35,797 bases of DNA. Source: Methanobrevibacter sp. GTDB lineage: Archaea; Methanobacteriota; Methanobacteria; Methanobacteriales; Methanobacteriaceae. The notes beneath the pieces are model-generated. The model saw nothing but the letters and a program-made list of their open reading frames with translations, searched no databases and had not been told where the DNA came from. Location of the stretch: NCBI GenBank assembly GCA_017434555.1, contig JAFRFB010000086.1, positions 1 to 35,797 on the forward strand, read 5' to 3'. The translations under genes were made by a program, and so were the position numbers. Below, piece by piece: positions 27,274 through 34,768 of the stretch (its first letter is position 1; every line of letters begins with the position of its first letter).

Positions 27274-27727
27274 ATTTCTTACTAATTATCAACTTTCTTT
27301 CTCTTCCCTCCCCCTCAGAGTGTGTATCAATATCCGAATAATCTTGAGCTAATTTATGCACTACTCTTCTATCAGCCGCATTTAAATTAATTTCCATTGG
27401 CTCACCAGTTTCGCGTACTTTTTTAATCCATCCCTCTGCCTTTTCAGCAATTCTATCCGCTCTTTGTTTTTTATAGTTAGCAACGTCAACGTTAACTCTA
27501 GTTATTTCGGCTTCTTTAGATACTAATGCCATCGAAACAATATGCTGCAAAGCACGCAAATTATCCGCATTACGCCCAATCAGAAGTGAGTTAAGTGAAG
27601 TAGATGGTACCGATAATTGAATCACCTCATCATCTATCGTAGAATAAACTGCCACATTGATGCCAAAAAAGCTCAACAAGTCTTCTAGGTATTTAGCTGC
27701 AAACCTAATTGATTCATCTTTATTCAT
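27272..27727 (-). CDS. jag: Jag/KhpB-like RNA-binding protein (KH and R3H domains)
   Basis: 151 residues. An N-terminal to central KH domain with the GxxG-type loop in LIGRNADNLRALQHIV (about 51-66) and a C-terminal R3H domain with the signature ADRRVVHKLAQDY (about 118-130). It lacks the long N-terminal Jag_N extension of Firmicutes KhpB. The family binds RNA and influences cell division and envelope genes. Placement immediately after yidC (3-bp gap) is the conserved order rpmH-rnpA-yidC-jag. The stop codon lies inside the arm of the palindromic element. Confidence 0.93.
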   Translation of the reverse strand: MNKDESIRFAAKYLEDLLSFFGINVAVYSTIDDEVIQLSVPSTSLNSLLIGRNADNLRALQHIVSMALVSKEAEITRVNVDVANYKKQRADRIAEKAEGWIKKVRETGEPMEINLNAADRRVVHKLAQDYSDIDTHSEGEGRERKLIISKK

Positions 27728-27730
27728 TTA

Positions 27731-28831
27731 TTATCTCCTTTTCTTTTTAATATCACGTGCGGAGATTCTAGTAATTTTTGTTCCTGTTTTTTTATTTTCC
27801 ACCACCTGAGTTTCTTTAATATTTTTAAGTTCTTTTAATACTGCCTTATCAGTCATATCATCTATTTCTTTATCAATTCCCTTTAAAATAATTTTTTGTT
27901 GAATAACGGTAATAATATTACTTAAAAAGTAATAAAAAGCCAATGCGCCATTCAAATTAAACATGATTAAAAACATCATCACTGGCATCATATAGGACAT
28001 CTGACTAGTAGTCATACTGCTAATATCAGATTCATCAAGTTCTTTACCATCTTTTGCTTCTTTAAGTAGATCACGGAATTTCTTTTTCTTTTCGGATTTA
28101 CCTGATGGCATTTGTTGTTTTGTTGCTAAATATTGCACCACAGACGCTAATATTGCGCAAATTAAAATAAATAATGCACTGGGGCTAAACTTTCCAGTTA
28201 GTACATCACTTGCCTTTACATCTAATTTTATCCATCCAAATAATTCAGGATGAAAATCATATTCACTTTTTTCTTCTACAGGGATTTCCTCATTAGCTAA
28301 ATCATTTAAGTATATTTCCTGCTTTTCTTCTAGCGCTCTTATTTCCGAGCCCTCATAAGCCACAATATCGTACGCTCGGTTCATTAAATTATCAATTGGA
28401 AGTGGTGTAGCTATTACTCTAATTGCTGAAAAAATTGCAATAAAGATTGGTAACTGAATAAATAAGGTTAAAATCGATGCAAACGGTTTTACGTTATATC
28501 TCTTATAAAGATCCATCGTTTGCAACGATTCGAGCTGTTTATTACCATTACAATTCTTCTTAATTTGCGTTAATTCTGGCTGTAACTTACGCATTAATTT
28601 TGTTTGATTAAGCTGTCTTTTTGTAAGCGGCCACATTAGTAGCTTCACTAAAATCGTAAAGATAATAATAGCTAGACCAAAATCGTGTACTAAATTAAAA
28701 ATGACAAATAGTATATTAACTATCGGTCTTACAATGATAAAATCAATGAACTCAAATGGGCCTCCAGTAATAATTGAACCTACCACAAAAGCAATTAATA
28801 CACCCCACAGAATAACCTTTTTTACACTCAT
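27731..28831 (-). CDS. yidC: Membrane protein insertase YidC/Oxa1
   Basis: 366 residues. The product inserts and folds membrane proteins, alone or with Sec. The YidC/Oxa1 core is seen in LVHDFGLAIIIFTILVKLLMWPLT followed by KRQLNQTKLMRKLQPEL, then FASILTLFIQLPIFIAIFSA, and MMPVMMFLIMFNLNGALAFYYFLSN near the C-terminus, with a basic tail for ribosome contact. No large periplasmic P1 domain is present, but a hydrophilic loop (about 150-195) separates helices. The gene starts 7 nt after an extended -10 box that overlaps the rnpA stop, so it can be transcribed on its own as a leaderless mRNA. Confidence 0.96.
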   Translation of the reverse strand: MSVKKVILWGVLIAFVVGSIITGGPFEFIDFIIVRPIVNILFVIFNLVHDFGLAIIIFTILVKLLMWPLTKRQLNQTKLMRKLQPELTQIKKNCNGNKQLESLQTMDLYKRYNVKPFASILTLFIQLPIFIAIFSAIRVIATPLPIDNLMNRAYDIVAYEGSEIRALEEKQEIYLNDLANEEIPVEEKSEYDFHPELFGWIKLDVKASDVLTGKFSPSALFILICAILASVVQYLATKQQMPSGKSEKKKKFRDLLKEAKDGKELDESDISSMTTSQMSYMMPVMMFLIMFNLNGALAFYYFLSNIITVIQQKIILKGIDKEIDDMTDKAVLKELKNIKETQVVENKKTGTKITRISARDIKKKRR

Positions 28832-28838
28832 ATTATAT

Positions 28839-28847
28839 ATTATATCA
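28839..28847 (-). promoter_or_regulatory. Extended -10 promoter of yidC (leaderless), overlapping the rnpA stop
   Basis: Minus-strand TGATATAAT; the hexamer (28839-28844) is 7 nt from ATG 28831 and contains the rnpA stop codon (28840-28842). Confidence 0.6.
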
Positions 28848-29184
28848 CACCTTTACTTTGTTCTACTAACTCTCCCAGTCTAGACTCTAATTCATTAAAA
28901 GGAATTTTTAGTACATCCTTAGAATAAACTACGAAAATATAATCTCTTTTTTTAGGTAATAGATCAAAATTATTTCTGATAGCCTCATATATTCGCCGCC
29001 TTATCCTATTTCTACCTACTGCAGTTTTTTCAACTTTTTTAGATACCACCACACCAACTCTTGTAAAGCCACGCTCATTATCAACAAAAACCAATGACAT
29101 CTTTGGCGATCTTACGGTCTCCCCTTTTTGATATACATATCTAACTCCACCTCTAGAATGGAATCGATATTTTTTATTTAGCAT
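28840..29184 (-). CDS. rnpA: Ribonuclease P protein component
   Basis: 114 residues, the usual RnpA length. The protein helps the RNase P RNA remove 5' leaders from precursor tRNAs. The family signature is in KKVEKTAVGRNRIRRRIYEAI (about 56-76), preceded by RVGVVVSKK; the basic RNR-type helix binds RNA. It lies 15 bp after rpmH, the almost universal rpmH-rnpA pairing. A TATAAT 7 nt before ATG 29184, in the short rpmH-rnpA gap, suggests an additional leaderless transcript beyond readthrough from rpmH. Confidence 0.96.
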   Translation of the reverse strand: MLNKKYRFHSRGGVRYVYQKGETVRSPKMSLVFVDNERGFTRVGVVVSKKVEKTAVGRNRIRRRIYEAIRNNFDLLPKKRDYIFVVYSKDVLKIPFNELESRLGELVEQSKGVI

Positions 29185-29191
29185 AATATAT

Positions 29192-29197
29192 ATTATA
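29192..29197 (-). promoter_or_regulatory. -10 box of rnpA (leaderless)
   Basis: Minus-strand TATAAT, 7 nt before ATG 29184. The TG is one base out of register for a proper extended -10. It sits in the 15-bp gap between the rpmH stop (29200-29202) and rnpA. Confidence 0.45.
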
Positions 29198-29199
29198 CA

Positions 29200-29337
29200 C
29201 TAAGCAGTTAAACGTGCGCGTCCTTTAATCCGACGACGTTTTAAAACTTTTTGACCATTCTTAGTGGCATTTCTTTTCATGAAACCATGTTCAACTTTGC
29301 GTTGCCTTTTATGAGGCTGATATGTTCGCTTTGGCAT
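29200..29337 (-). CDS. rpmH: Ribosomal protein L34
   Basis: 45 residues, read directly from the sequence: [20 protein letters not shown], then a Lys/Arg-rich second half ending GRARLTA. L34 is the short, very basic large-subunit protein, and the opening MPKRTYQP is its hallmark. The central KVEHGFMKR block corresponds to the RRHGFRAR segment of most bacteria. AAGGAAT stands about 7 nt before the ATG, and a TATAAT on the minus strand at 29373-29378 gives a leader of about 30 nt. It begins the minus-strand group away from the origin. Confidence 0.95.
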   Translation of the reverse strand: MPKRTYQPHKRQRKVEHGFMKRNATKNGQKVLKRRRIKGRARLTA

Positions 29338-29372
29338 ATTATTCCTTAAACTTTAATTTATTTCAAAAACTT

Positions 29373-29378
29373 ATTATA
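29373..29378 (-). promoter_or_regulatory. -10 box of rpmH
   Basis: Minus-strand TATAAT, 35 nt before ATG 29337, without TG extension. The leader includes AAGGAAT near the start codon. It lies beside the first DnaA box (29390-29398). Confidence 0.45.
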
Positions 29379-29389
29379 GTATAACTCAT

Positions 29390-29517
29390 TTTTCCACATT
29401 TTTCAATATCTTTTCCACATCATTAATAGAGGAAGCCCTTTTTATGTGGAAAACTATTAATCTGTTTATTCAAAACCAAATTATGACATATTTTTAAAAA
29501 AATAAACCTGTGGAAAA
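29390..29517. other. DnaA-box cluster upstream of dnaA (oriC part 1)
   Basis: Four identical TTTTCCACA boxes: plus strand at 29390-29398 and 29411-29419, minus strand at 29445-29453 and 29509-29517. They differ from the E. coli consensus TTATCCACA at one base. The rpmH-dnaA intergenic position and AT-rich setting fit the upstream half of a bipartite origin and dnaA autoregulation. Confidence 0.8.
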
Positions 29518-29530
29518 CTTCATTTTTTCG

Positions 29531-29553
29531 TGCTATACTCTTTTAAAAGGAGG
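29531..29553 (+). promoter_or_regulatory. dnaA promoter and Shine-Dalgarno
   Basis: Extended -10 TGCTATACT (29531-29539). AAGGAGG (29547-29553) lies 8 nt before ATG 29562. This is the strongest Shine-Dalgarno in the window and contrasts with the leaderless genes. The nearest DnaA box ends 13 bp upstream of the -10, allowing repression by DnaA. Confidence 0.7.
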
Positions 29554-29561
29554 TTGGAAGA

Positions 29562-30920
29562 ATGTACGATGTTTGGCAAAATGCCTTAGCTGAGATCGAG
29601 CAACAAATATCCGTTGCTAATTTTTCCACCTGGTTTCAAGATACTTCACTTATTACCGCCGAAGACGGAAATATTAAAATCGGTGTAAAAAACTCCTTCT
29701 ATGTTAAACAACTACGTGCTAGATATTACGACATTATCGCTAATGCTTTAAAAAACAACAACACCCAAGTTAATAACATAGAATTTGAAGTAGTATCCAC
29801 TAATAAACCCAAAATCAAACCTAGAGAAATCAGCACAGTTCAACCCATCAAGACTCAAATTAAAACCATTCGTAAGAATAACCACGAAATAAAATCTTTT
29901 AGTAATGGCTTAAATCCAAAATATACTTTAGATAATTTCGTAATTGGTTCTAATAATGAATTAGCGGTGGCAGCGGCTAAAAGTATTATTAACTCTCCAG
30001 GCGATAAATATAATCCCTTCTTCCTTTATGGTGGACCAGGCTTAGGTAAAACTCATCTAGTTCAGGCTATCGGTAACGAGCTTTTAAGGAATAATCCAGA
30101 CTGCAAAATCCTCTACACTCCAATTTCACATTTTTATTCAGATTTTATTGATGCAATTCAAAATGGCAAAGGTAAAGAGTTTAACTTAAAATTTCAGAAA
30201 TTAGACTGTTTAATTATTGATGATTTTCAATTTATTGTTAACAAAGAAAAAAGCCAGGAAGAATTTTTTAATATCTTTAATGATCTGTATCAATTAAATA
30301 AACAAATTATCGTTACGTCCGATCGTTTACCTAGCCAAATTAAAACCGTAGACGAACGTCTCTCCACTCGTTTAACCTGGGCTGGCGCCTTTGATATACA
30401 ATTACCAAAATTTGAGGATAAATGCGCCATCTTACGCGCCAAAGCTGAACTTCAGGGTGCAGAAATTGAGCCAGAAGCTATTGAATATATTGCGGAAAAC
30501 GTCAACACTAACATCCGTGACCTTGAAGGAGAGTTATCAACTATTCTCTTAATGTCAGAAGTTCGCGGCTTAACACCTTTAGAGTTAATTAATAACGGTT
30601 CAGTTTCCGTTAATAAAACCTCTAAACTCCGTCCGGTTTCCGCCAAACAAATCGTAGACAAAACTGCCAAATATTACAATTTATCCACCAAAGAGATGTG
30701 TGGAAAATCGCGTATTGCCAATATAAAAAACGCTCGTCAGGTTACCATGTTCTTATTATCTAAAGAACTAAATTTAAGTACAAATAAAATTGCGGCTGAA
30801 GTTGGAGTTAAAGATCACACCACTGTAATGCATGGAATTAAAAAAATCGAAAAAGATTTAAAACTTAACTTTATTTTACGCGATCAAATTGAAGAAATTA
30901 AGGAAAAAATCTATGGCTAA
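29562..30920 (+). CDS. dnaA: Chromosomal replication initiator DnaA
   Basis: 452 residues. Domain I (about 1-80) begins MYDVWQNALAEIEQQISVAN; a short linker follows. AAA+ domain III has Walker A GGPGLGKT (157-164), Walker B CLIIDDFQF (216-224) and the arginine-finger region DERLSTRLTWAG. Domain IV ends with the DnaA-box-binding signature KDHTTVMHGIKKI (about 417-429). It binds the boxes on either side of its own gene and opens the origin. It is transcribed away from the divergent rpmH group, as in many bacteria. Confidence 0.98.
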   Translation: MYDVWQNALAEIEQQISVANFSTWFQDTSLITAEDGNIKIGVKNSFYVKQLRARYYDIIANALKNNNTQVNNIEFEVVSTNKPKIKPREISTVQPIKTQIKTIRKNNHEIKSFSNGLNPKYTLDNFVIGSNNELAVAAAKSIINSPGDKYNPFFLYGGPGLGKTHLVQAIGNELLRNNPDCKILYTPISHFYSDFIDAIQNGKGKEFNLKFQKLDCLIIDDFQFIVNKEKSQEEFFNIFNDLYQLNKQIIVTSDRLPSQIKTVDERLSTRLTWAGAFDIQLPKFEDKCAILRAKAELQGAEIEPEAIEYIAENVNTNIRDLEGELSTILLMSEVRGLTPLELINNGSVSVNKTSKLRPVSAKQIVDKTAKYYNLSTKEMCGKSRIANIKNARQVTMFLLSKELNLSTNKIAAEVGVKDHTTVMHGIKKIEKDLKLNFILRDQIEEIKEKIYG

Positions 30921-31160
30921 AGTGGAAAAGATGTGTATAAAAATGTTAATTACTTTGTGTATAAAAAAAGTAAAACTCTGTGTAAAAAATATCAAAAATA
31001 ATTATTCATGTGCAAAAAATAGTTTATTCACTAAGTTTTCCATTATTTTGCACCACTTTTTACCCAGCCTAACACTCCCTGTTATTAATCAATCTTTTCC
31101 ACTATTCCACATACCCTACTATAACTACTACGATTATTATTTAATAGAAAGGATTAATAA
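30921..31160. other. Probable replication origin (oriC part 2) with DnaA boxes and DnaA-trios
   Basis: The 240-bp dnaA-dnaN gap holds minus-strand boxes at 30932-30940 and 30956-30964 (both exact TTATACACA in reverse), and variants at 30979-30987 and 31009-31017. Plus-strand variants lie at 31046-31054, 31095-31103 and 31103-31111. The last two are followed by a short C-rich step and then in-phase triplets from 31116: CTA CTA TAA CTA CTA CGA TTA TTA. This matches the box / GC-step / DnaA-trio order of the basal unwinding system described in Bacillus. The dnaN Shine-Dalgarno AAAGGA (31148-31153) closes the region. An open frame of about 90 codons across it has no coding character. Confidence 0.8.
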
Positions 31161-32261
31161 ATGAAAATAAAAGTCACACAAGAAAAACTAAGCAAAGCTC
31201 TTAACAATATTAGTCGCGTTGCGATCAGTAAAGCCACTTTACCGATATTAAATAATGTACTCATTCGTGTAGATAGTAAAAAGGTCTCCCTAACCACCAC
31301 TAATCTAGATATGGCAATAATTGACTTTTTACCAGTATCTAGTTCAGAAGACGGAGTCATCACTATACCAGCTAGATTATTAGCTGAATTTGTCTCTAAT
31401 CTACCAAGAGGTGAAAATATTGAAATTGAATCTAAAAACGATAAGGTTACCATCAGTGCTGGTAAATATTCCTCCACCATAAACGGTGCTCCTGCTGACG
31501 ACTTCCCTGAACTTCCAGAGATTAACGAAAAGAATGCTGTTATTTATAAAATTGGTGTAGACGATTTTAAAACTAGCGTTAGCCAAGTTGTTGTAGCTAG
31601 CTCCAATGATCTTACCCGTCCCGCTCTCACTGGTGTATTTTTTAATACAGATGGAAGCATATTAAGAATTGCCGCTACTGATGGTTATCGTCTTGCCGAG
31701 AAAAAAATCATAGACAATGTAGAAAGTGAGGTCAAAGCTATTGTTCCCACTAATTCACTTCAGGAAGTACTAAGATCAATTAGTGATGACGTGGAGGAAA
31801 TTGAGATTTCATTTAATGACGACTTAGTACGTTTTCGTTTAGGTGAAGTAGAAATTATATCAAAGCTTATCGATGCTAGCTTCCCTGATTATCAAAAATT
31901 AATACCTAAAAATCCAGAAATTAAAGTTATTTTGAACCGTGAAGAATTAACTCGTGTTACTAAACTAGCGGCCCTCTTTTCTAAATCGGTTGGTGGCTCA
32001 ATTATTTGCGAATCCAAAACCCCAGATACTTTTCTAGTTAAATCCATCGCAAATGAATTTGGTGAAAATGATTCTAAGATAGAAACCGAAGTAGAAAAAG
32101 ACGGCAAAATTAATCTTAATTCTCGCTTCTTATTGGATGCACTTAATGCTTTGGAAGATTCCGAGGTTAACTTTCAATTTTCCGGTCATGTTGCCCCAGT
32201 TATACTAAAAAATCAACATAACGATAAATATATTCACATTATAATGCCATTAAATTCATGA
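31161..32261 (+). CDS. dnaN: DNA polymerase III sliding clamp (beta subunit)
   Basis: 366 residues, full length, with the three similar domains of the beta clamp. Recognisable blocks are LSKALNNISRVAISKATLPIL, ATDGYRLAEKK in domain II and the C-terminal HVAPVILK followed by YIHIIMPLNS, which matches the ...PV.ii.MPmr end of clamps. The homodimer tethers the replicative polymerase to DNA and docks other repair factors. AAAGGA lies 7 nt before ATG 31161. The stop TGA overlaps the recF start (ATGA). Confidence 0.98.
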   Translation: MKIKVTQEKLSKALNNISRVAISKATLPILNNVLIRVDSKKVSLTTTNLDMAIIDFLPVSSSEDGVITIPARLLAEFVSNLPRGENIEIESKNDKVTISAGKYSSTINGAPADDFPELPEINEKNAVIYKIGVDDFKTSVSQVVVASSNDLTRPALTGVFFNTDGSILRIAATDGYRLAEKKIIDNVESEVKAIVPTNSLQEVLRSISDDVEEIEISFNDDLVRFRLGEVEIISKLIDASFPDYQKLIPKNPEIKVILNREELTRVTKLAALFSKSVGGSIICESKTPDTFLVKSIANEFGENDSKIETEVEKDGKINLNSRFLLDALNALEDSEVNFQFSGHVAPVILKNQHNDKYIHIIMPLNS

Positions 32262-33244
32262 TTATAAAATCCATCAAACTAATTAATTTTCGTAATCATA
32301 GTAGCTATAATTTACAATGTAAAGAGGATACTACTTTAATATTGGGAGAAAATGGCTCTGGTAAAACTTCCGTATTAGAGGCTATCTATATCTTAACTCA
32401 AGGTAAAAGTTTTAGGGCTACTGATCAAGAAATTATTAAAAGAGGCACTGATTTTTATCGGATAGAATTAAATTATTATAACGGCGACACTAACATAGCT
32501 ACATATGATCATAAAAATAAAAATTTTATTATACATGATCAAAAAACTAAACGCTTGCCTAAGAAAAATAAATACCCAGTAGTATTATTTTTGCCTTCAG
32601 ATTTGAATTTAATTAGTCATTCCCCTAGTCGTCGTCGTGATTATTTTGATCGAGTTTATAATGAATTTAACGAAAAATATCACGAATCTTTATTAAAATA
32701 TAATAAAACATTAAAACAGAGGAATGAGCTATTAAAAAAAGAATTTATTTCAAAAGATGCTATTTTTTCATGGAATCTATTATTGGCTAAGTTTGGCACA
32801 GAGCTATATAATTATAGAAATAATTATACAAAAGAAATAAATACTGAATATACCAACTATTACCAGTCAATCACTAAAAATCAAGATGAAGTGAGTATTA
32901 AATATAAAACCGAAGTTGATAATTTTACCGAAGAAAAATATCTTAAATATCTAGAGCAAAACTACGAAAAAGACACTTATCTTGGATACACTAGTTTCGG
33001 TATTCATCGTGACGATTATCTATTTAAACTTAATCATCAACCTGCGGATGGTTCTGCCTCTAGAGGCGAAACCCGCTCCATGATTTTAGCTCTAAAATTC
33101 ATAGAGGCTAAACTCATTGAAGAAAAAAATCATCGCAAACCATTAATTCTTCTGGATGATGTATTTTCGGAGCTAGATGAGACTCATAGAAATAGTTTAA
33201 TTAAAAATTTTAAGGATCATCAGATTATTCTAACCAGCGTATGA
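32258..33244 (+). CDS. recF: DNA replication and repair protein RecF
   Basis: 328 residues, overlapping dnaN by 4 bp. The SMC-like ATPase has Walker A GENGSGKT (30-37), the signature region ASRGETRS and Walker B LILLDDVFSELD. RecF loads RecA at gaps with RecO and RecR. It is shorter than the usual 355-375 residues and ends at DHQIILTSV, right after the final strand, without the customary C-terminal tail. Its TGA stop (33242-33244) forms the TGA of the next gene's extended -10. Confidence 0.95.
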   Translation: MIIKSIKLINFRNHSSYNLQCKEDTTLILGENGSGKTSVLEAIYILTQGKSFRATDQEIIKRGTDFYRIELNYYNGDTNIATYDHKNKNFIIHDQKTKRLPKKNKYPVVLFLPSDLNLISHSPSRRRDYFDRVYNEFNEKYHESLLKYNKTLKQRNELLKKEFISKDAIFSWNLLLAKFGTELYNYRNNYTKEINTEYTNYYQSITKNQDEVSIKYKTEVDNFTEEKYLKYLEQNYEKDTYLGYTSFGIHRDDYLFKLNHQPADGSASRGETRSMILALKFIEAKLIEEKNHRKPLILLDDVFSELDETHRNSLIKNFKDHQIILTSV

Positions 33245-33250
33245 TATAAT
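33242..33250 (+). promoter_or_regulatory. Extended -10 promoter of the methyltransferase gene (leaderless)
   Basis: TGATATAAT; the hexamer (33245-33250) is 6 nt before GTG 33257. The TGA portion is the recF stop codon itself. Confidence 0.6.
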
Positions 33251-33256
33251 CACAGA

Positions 33257-34504
33257 GTGATAAAGATAGAAAAAATAATCCCTGGCGGTCAGGCTTTGGG
33301 GCAAATGGAAGACGGCAAAAAAATCCTCTTTTGGAATGCCTTGCCAGGAGAAATTGTAACAGAGTATAATATAACTAAGCAAAAATCTCATTATTGTGAG
33401 GCTATTGCTACGTCAGTCATTAATCAATCAGATAAACGTATTACACCTAAAGATGATTGTTTTTTATCTACTTCCCCTTGGCAGATTATTGACTGGGATT
33501 ATGAAAATGATCTCAAAACAGATTTAATAGTTGAAATTTTCCGTGAACACGGAATTATTATAGATAAACCTAATAATTTTTCGGATAACCAAGAATATTT
33601 TTACCGTAATAAAATGGAATATGCACTTTATTGGGATCAACAAACTTCTAAGATTCAACTAGCTTTTCGTCATAGAGGAAGCCATAAGAAATTACCTATC
33701 TTTAAATCTTCCATAGAGCGTCCAGAGATTTTTGCTGCCGCTCAAAATATCATAGACGAACTCAATCAAAAACATGAAGAAGCTCGCAGATACCAAACCC
33801 TTCTCTTACGCTCTAATCAAAAAGGTGAAGTTTCCGGCGGCCTTTACGAAAATCATCAGCCACATCCTAAATTTAAAAATTTAAGTGATGAAATTTTAGG
33901 CTATCATTATTCTTATTCTCCTAATGGATTCTTTCAAATTAATTTACCAGTTTATGAACTCGCTCTTAAAGAAATAAAAAAAATCATTAAAACGGACGAA
34001 GTTTTAGATTTATACGCAGGTGTTGGCACAATCGGTCTTTCTATTGCTCGTGATAGAAAACTCACTCTTGTAGAGGTAGATAAATTTGCCTTTGAGGAAT
34101 TAAATAAAAATGTTATAAATATAATTCACGCTGAGAACATAGAGCGAGTGTCAAGCTGGCACGAGCAGAAGGCGCCTCCCGTAAAGACGGGCGGGCGACT
34201 GGGTTCTCGGAGTGAATTAATTAATACTGTCTTATCAAGATCCGAAGAAGCTTTAGATTATATTAAGCAAAACCAAACTGTAATTTTGGATCCTCCCCGT
34301 TCTGGCTGCGATGATAAACTTATCGAGAAATTAAACACCATTAAACCAACTACTATTATTTATTTATCCTGCAATCCTTCTACTCAAGCTAGAGATGTTA
34401 AGAAATTGCTAGATAATTACAAAATAAAAGATATAAAAACATTCAATTTTTTTCCACGTACACCACACATCGAAAATCTAGTAATTTTAAATAAATCATG
34501 CTAG
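33257..34504 (+). CDS. TrmA/RlmD-family RNA (uracil-5-)-methyltransferase with an in-frame insertion
   Basis: 415 residues, GTG start set by the extended -10 box 6 nt upstream. A TRAM-like N-terminal region (about 1-55) precedes the methyltransferase: SAM motif [12 protein letters not shown] (250-261), DPPRSG (345-350) and the catalytic cysteine in [10 protein letters not shown] (Cys372), as in enzymes that make 5-methyluridine in rRNA or tRNA. Only one Cys occurs where the iron-sulfur members have four, so a cluster is unlikely. Residues about 289-321 (within [20 protein letters not shown] and its flanks) come from a 96-bp GC-rich inverted-repeat element lying between the SAM motif and DPPRSG. 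The modified RNA position cannot be assigned. Confidence 0.92.
   Translation: MIKIEKIIPGGQALGQMEDGKKILFWNALPGEIVTEYNITKQKSHYCEAIATSVINQSDKRITPKDDCFLSTSPWQIIDWDYENDLKTDLIVEIFREHGIIIDKPNNFSDNQEYFYRNKMEYALYWDQQTSKIQLAFRHRGSHKKLPIFKSSIERPEIFAAAQNIIDELNQKHEEARRYQTLLLRSNQKGEVSGGLYENHQPHPKFKNLSDEILGYHYSYSPNGFFQINLPVYELALKEIKKIIKTDEVLDLYAGVGTIGLSIARDRKLTLVEVDKFAFEELNKNVINIIHAENIERVSSWHEQKAPPVKTGGRLGSRSELINTVLSRSEEALDYIKQNQTVILDPPRSGCDDKLIEKLNTIKPTTIIYLSCNPSTQARDVKKLLDNYKIKDIKTFNFFPRTPHIENLVILNKSC
34123..34218. repeat. 96-bp palindromic GC-rich element inserted in frame in the methyltransferase gene
   Basis: Sixteen-bp terminal inverted repeats, AATTCACGCTGAGAAC (34123-34138) against the reverse complement of 34203-34218, match at 14 of 16 positions, with one mismatch able to wobble. 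Inside are two further hairpins: GTGTCA/TGGCAC near 34148-34162, and CCCGT/ACGGG (34178-34191) with CGCC/GGCG flanks. It is clearly richer in G+C than the surrounding gene. The length is 32 codons exactly, so the frame is kept. Confidence 0.7.
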
Positions 34505-34507
34505 AAT
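34499..34507 (+). promoter_or_regulatory. Extended -10 promoter of tRNA-Ser
   Basis: TGCTAGAAT; the hexamer (34502-34507) begins with the TAG stop of the methyltransferase gene (34502-34504). A start 7-8 nt later would leave a leader of only about 3 nt before the tRNA. Confidence 0.5.
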
Positions 34508-34517
34508 AACAAGAGAC

Positions 34518-34607
34518 GGAAAGGTGGCCGAGTGGTTGAAGGCGCACGCTTGGAAAGCGTGTGTGCGAGCAATCGTACCGCAGGTTCGAATCCTGTCCTT
34601 TCCGCCA
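34518..34607 (+). tRNA. tRNA-Ser (anticodon GGA)
   Basis: Acceptor GGAAAGG pairs with CCTTTCC, followed by discriminator G and encoded CCA (34605-34607). The anticodon stem CACGC/GCGTG holds the loop TTGGAAA, giving GGA, which reads UCC and UCU. There is a long class II variable arm and a T loop TTCGAAT. All parts fit a functional serine tRNA. Partial copies of its 3' end follow. Confidence 0.96.
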
Positions 34608-34768
34608 AATTAGCTAAAATAGAACTTGTTCTATTTTAGGAGATTTGAAGGAATGAAATGGGATTATTTTATCCTGTCCTTTCCGCCAAATTAGCGACAG
34701 AAGAGCTTGCTCTTCTGGAGATAATTTAAAGGAATGAATTTAGGATTAACATCCTGTCCTTTCCGCCA
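34590..34768 (+). repeat. Tandem repeats of the tRNA-Ser 3' end with a variable hairpin in each unit
   Basis: The segment ATCCTGTCCTTTCCGCCA occurs at 34590 (in the tRNA), 34671 and 34751, a period of 81 and 80 bp; the first two copies are identical for 25 nt, through AAATTAGC. Each spacer has a hairpin closed by CTTG but with different stem sequences: 34614-34639 (12 bp) and 34698-34717 (9 bp). GGAGAT, then AAGGAATGAA, then GGATTA follow in both. In the second unit AAAGGA (34728-34733) can pair with TCCTTT (34757-34762) around an AGGAT/ATCCT hairpin, giving a tRNA-3'-end-like fold. Confidence 0.8.

Noticed and set aside
30889-31164. Open frame of about 91 codons between dnaA and dnaN
   Set aside because: It starts inside dnaA, is low-complexity, and lies over the DnaA boxes and triplet tract; no Shine-Dalgarno or promoter fits it.
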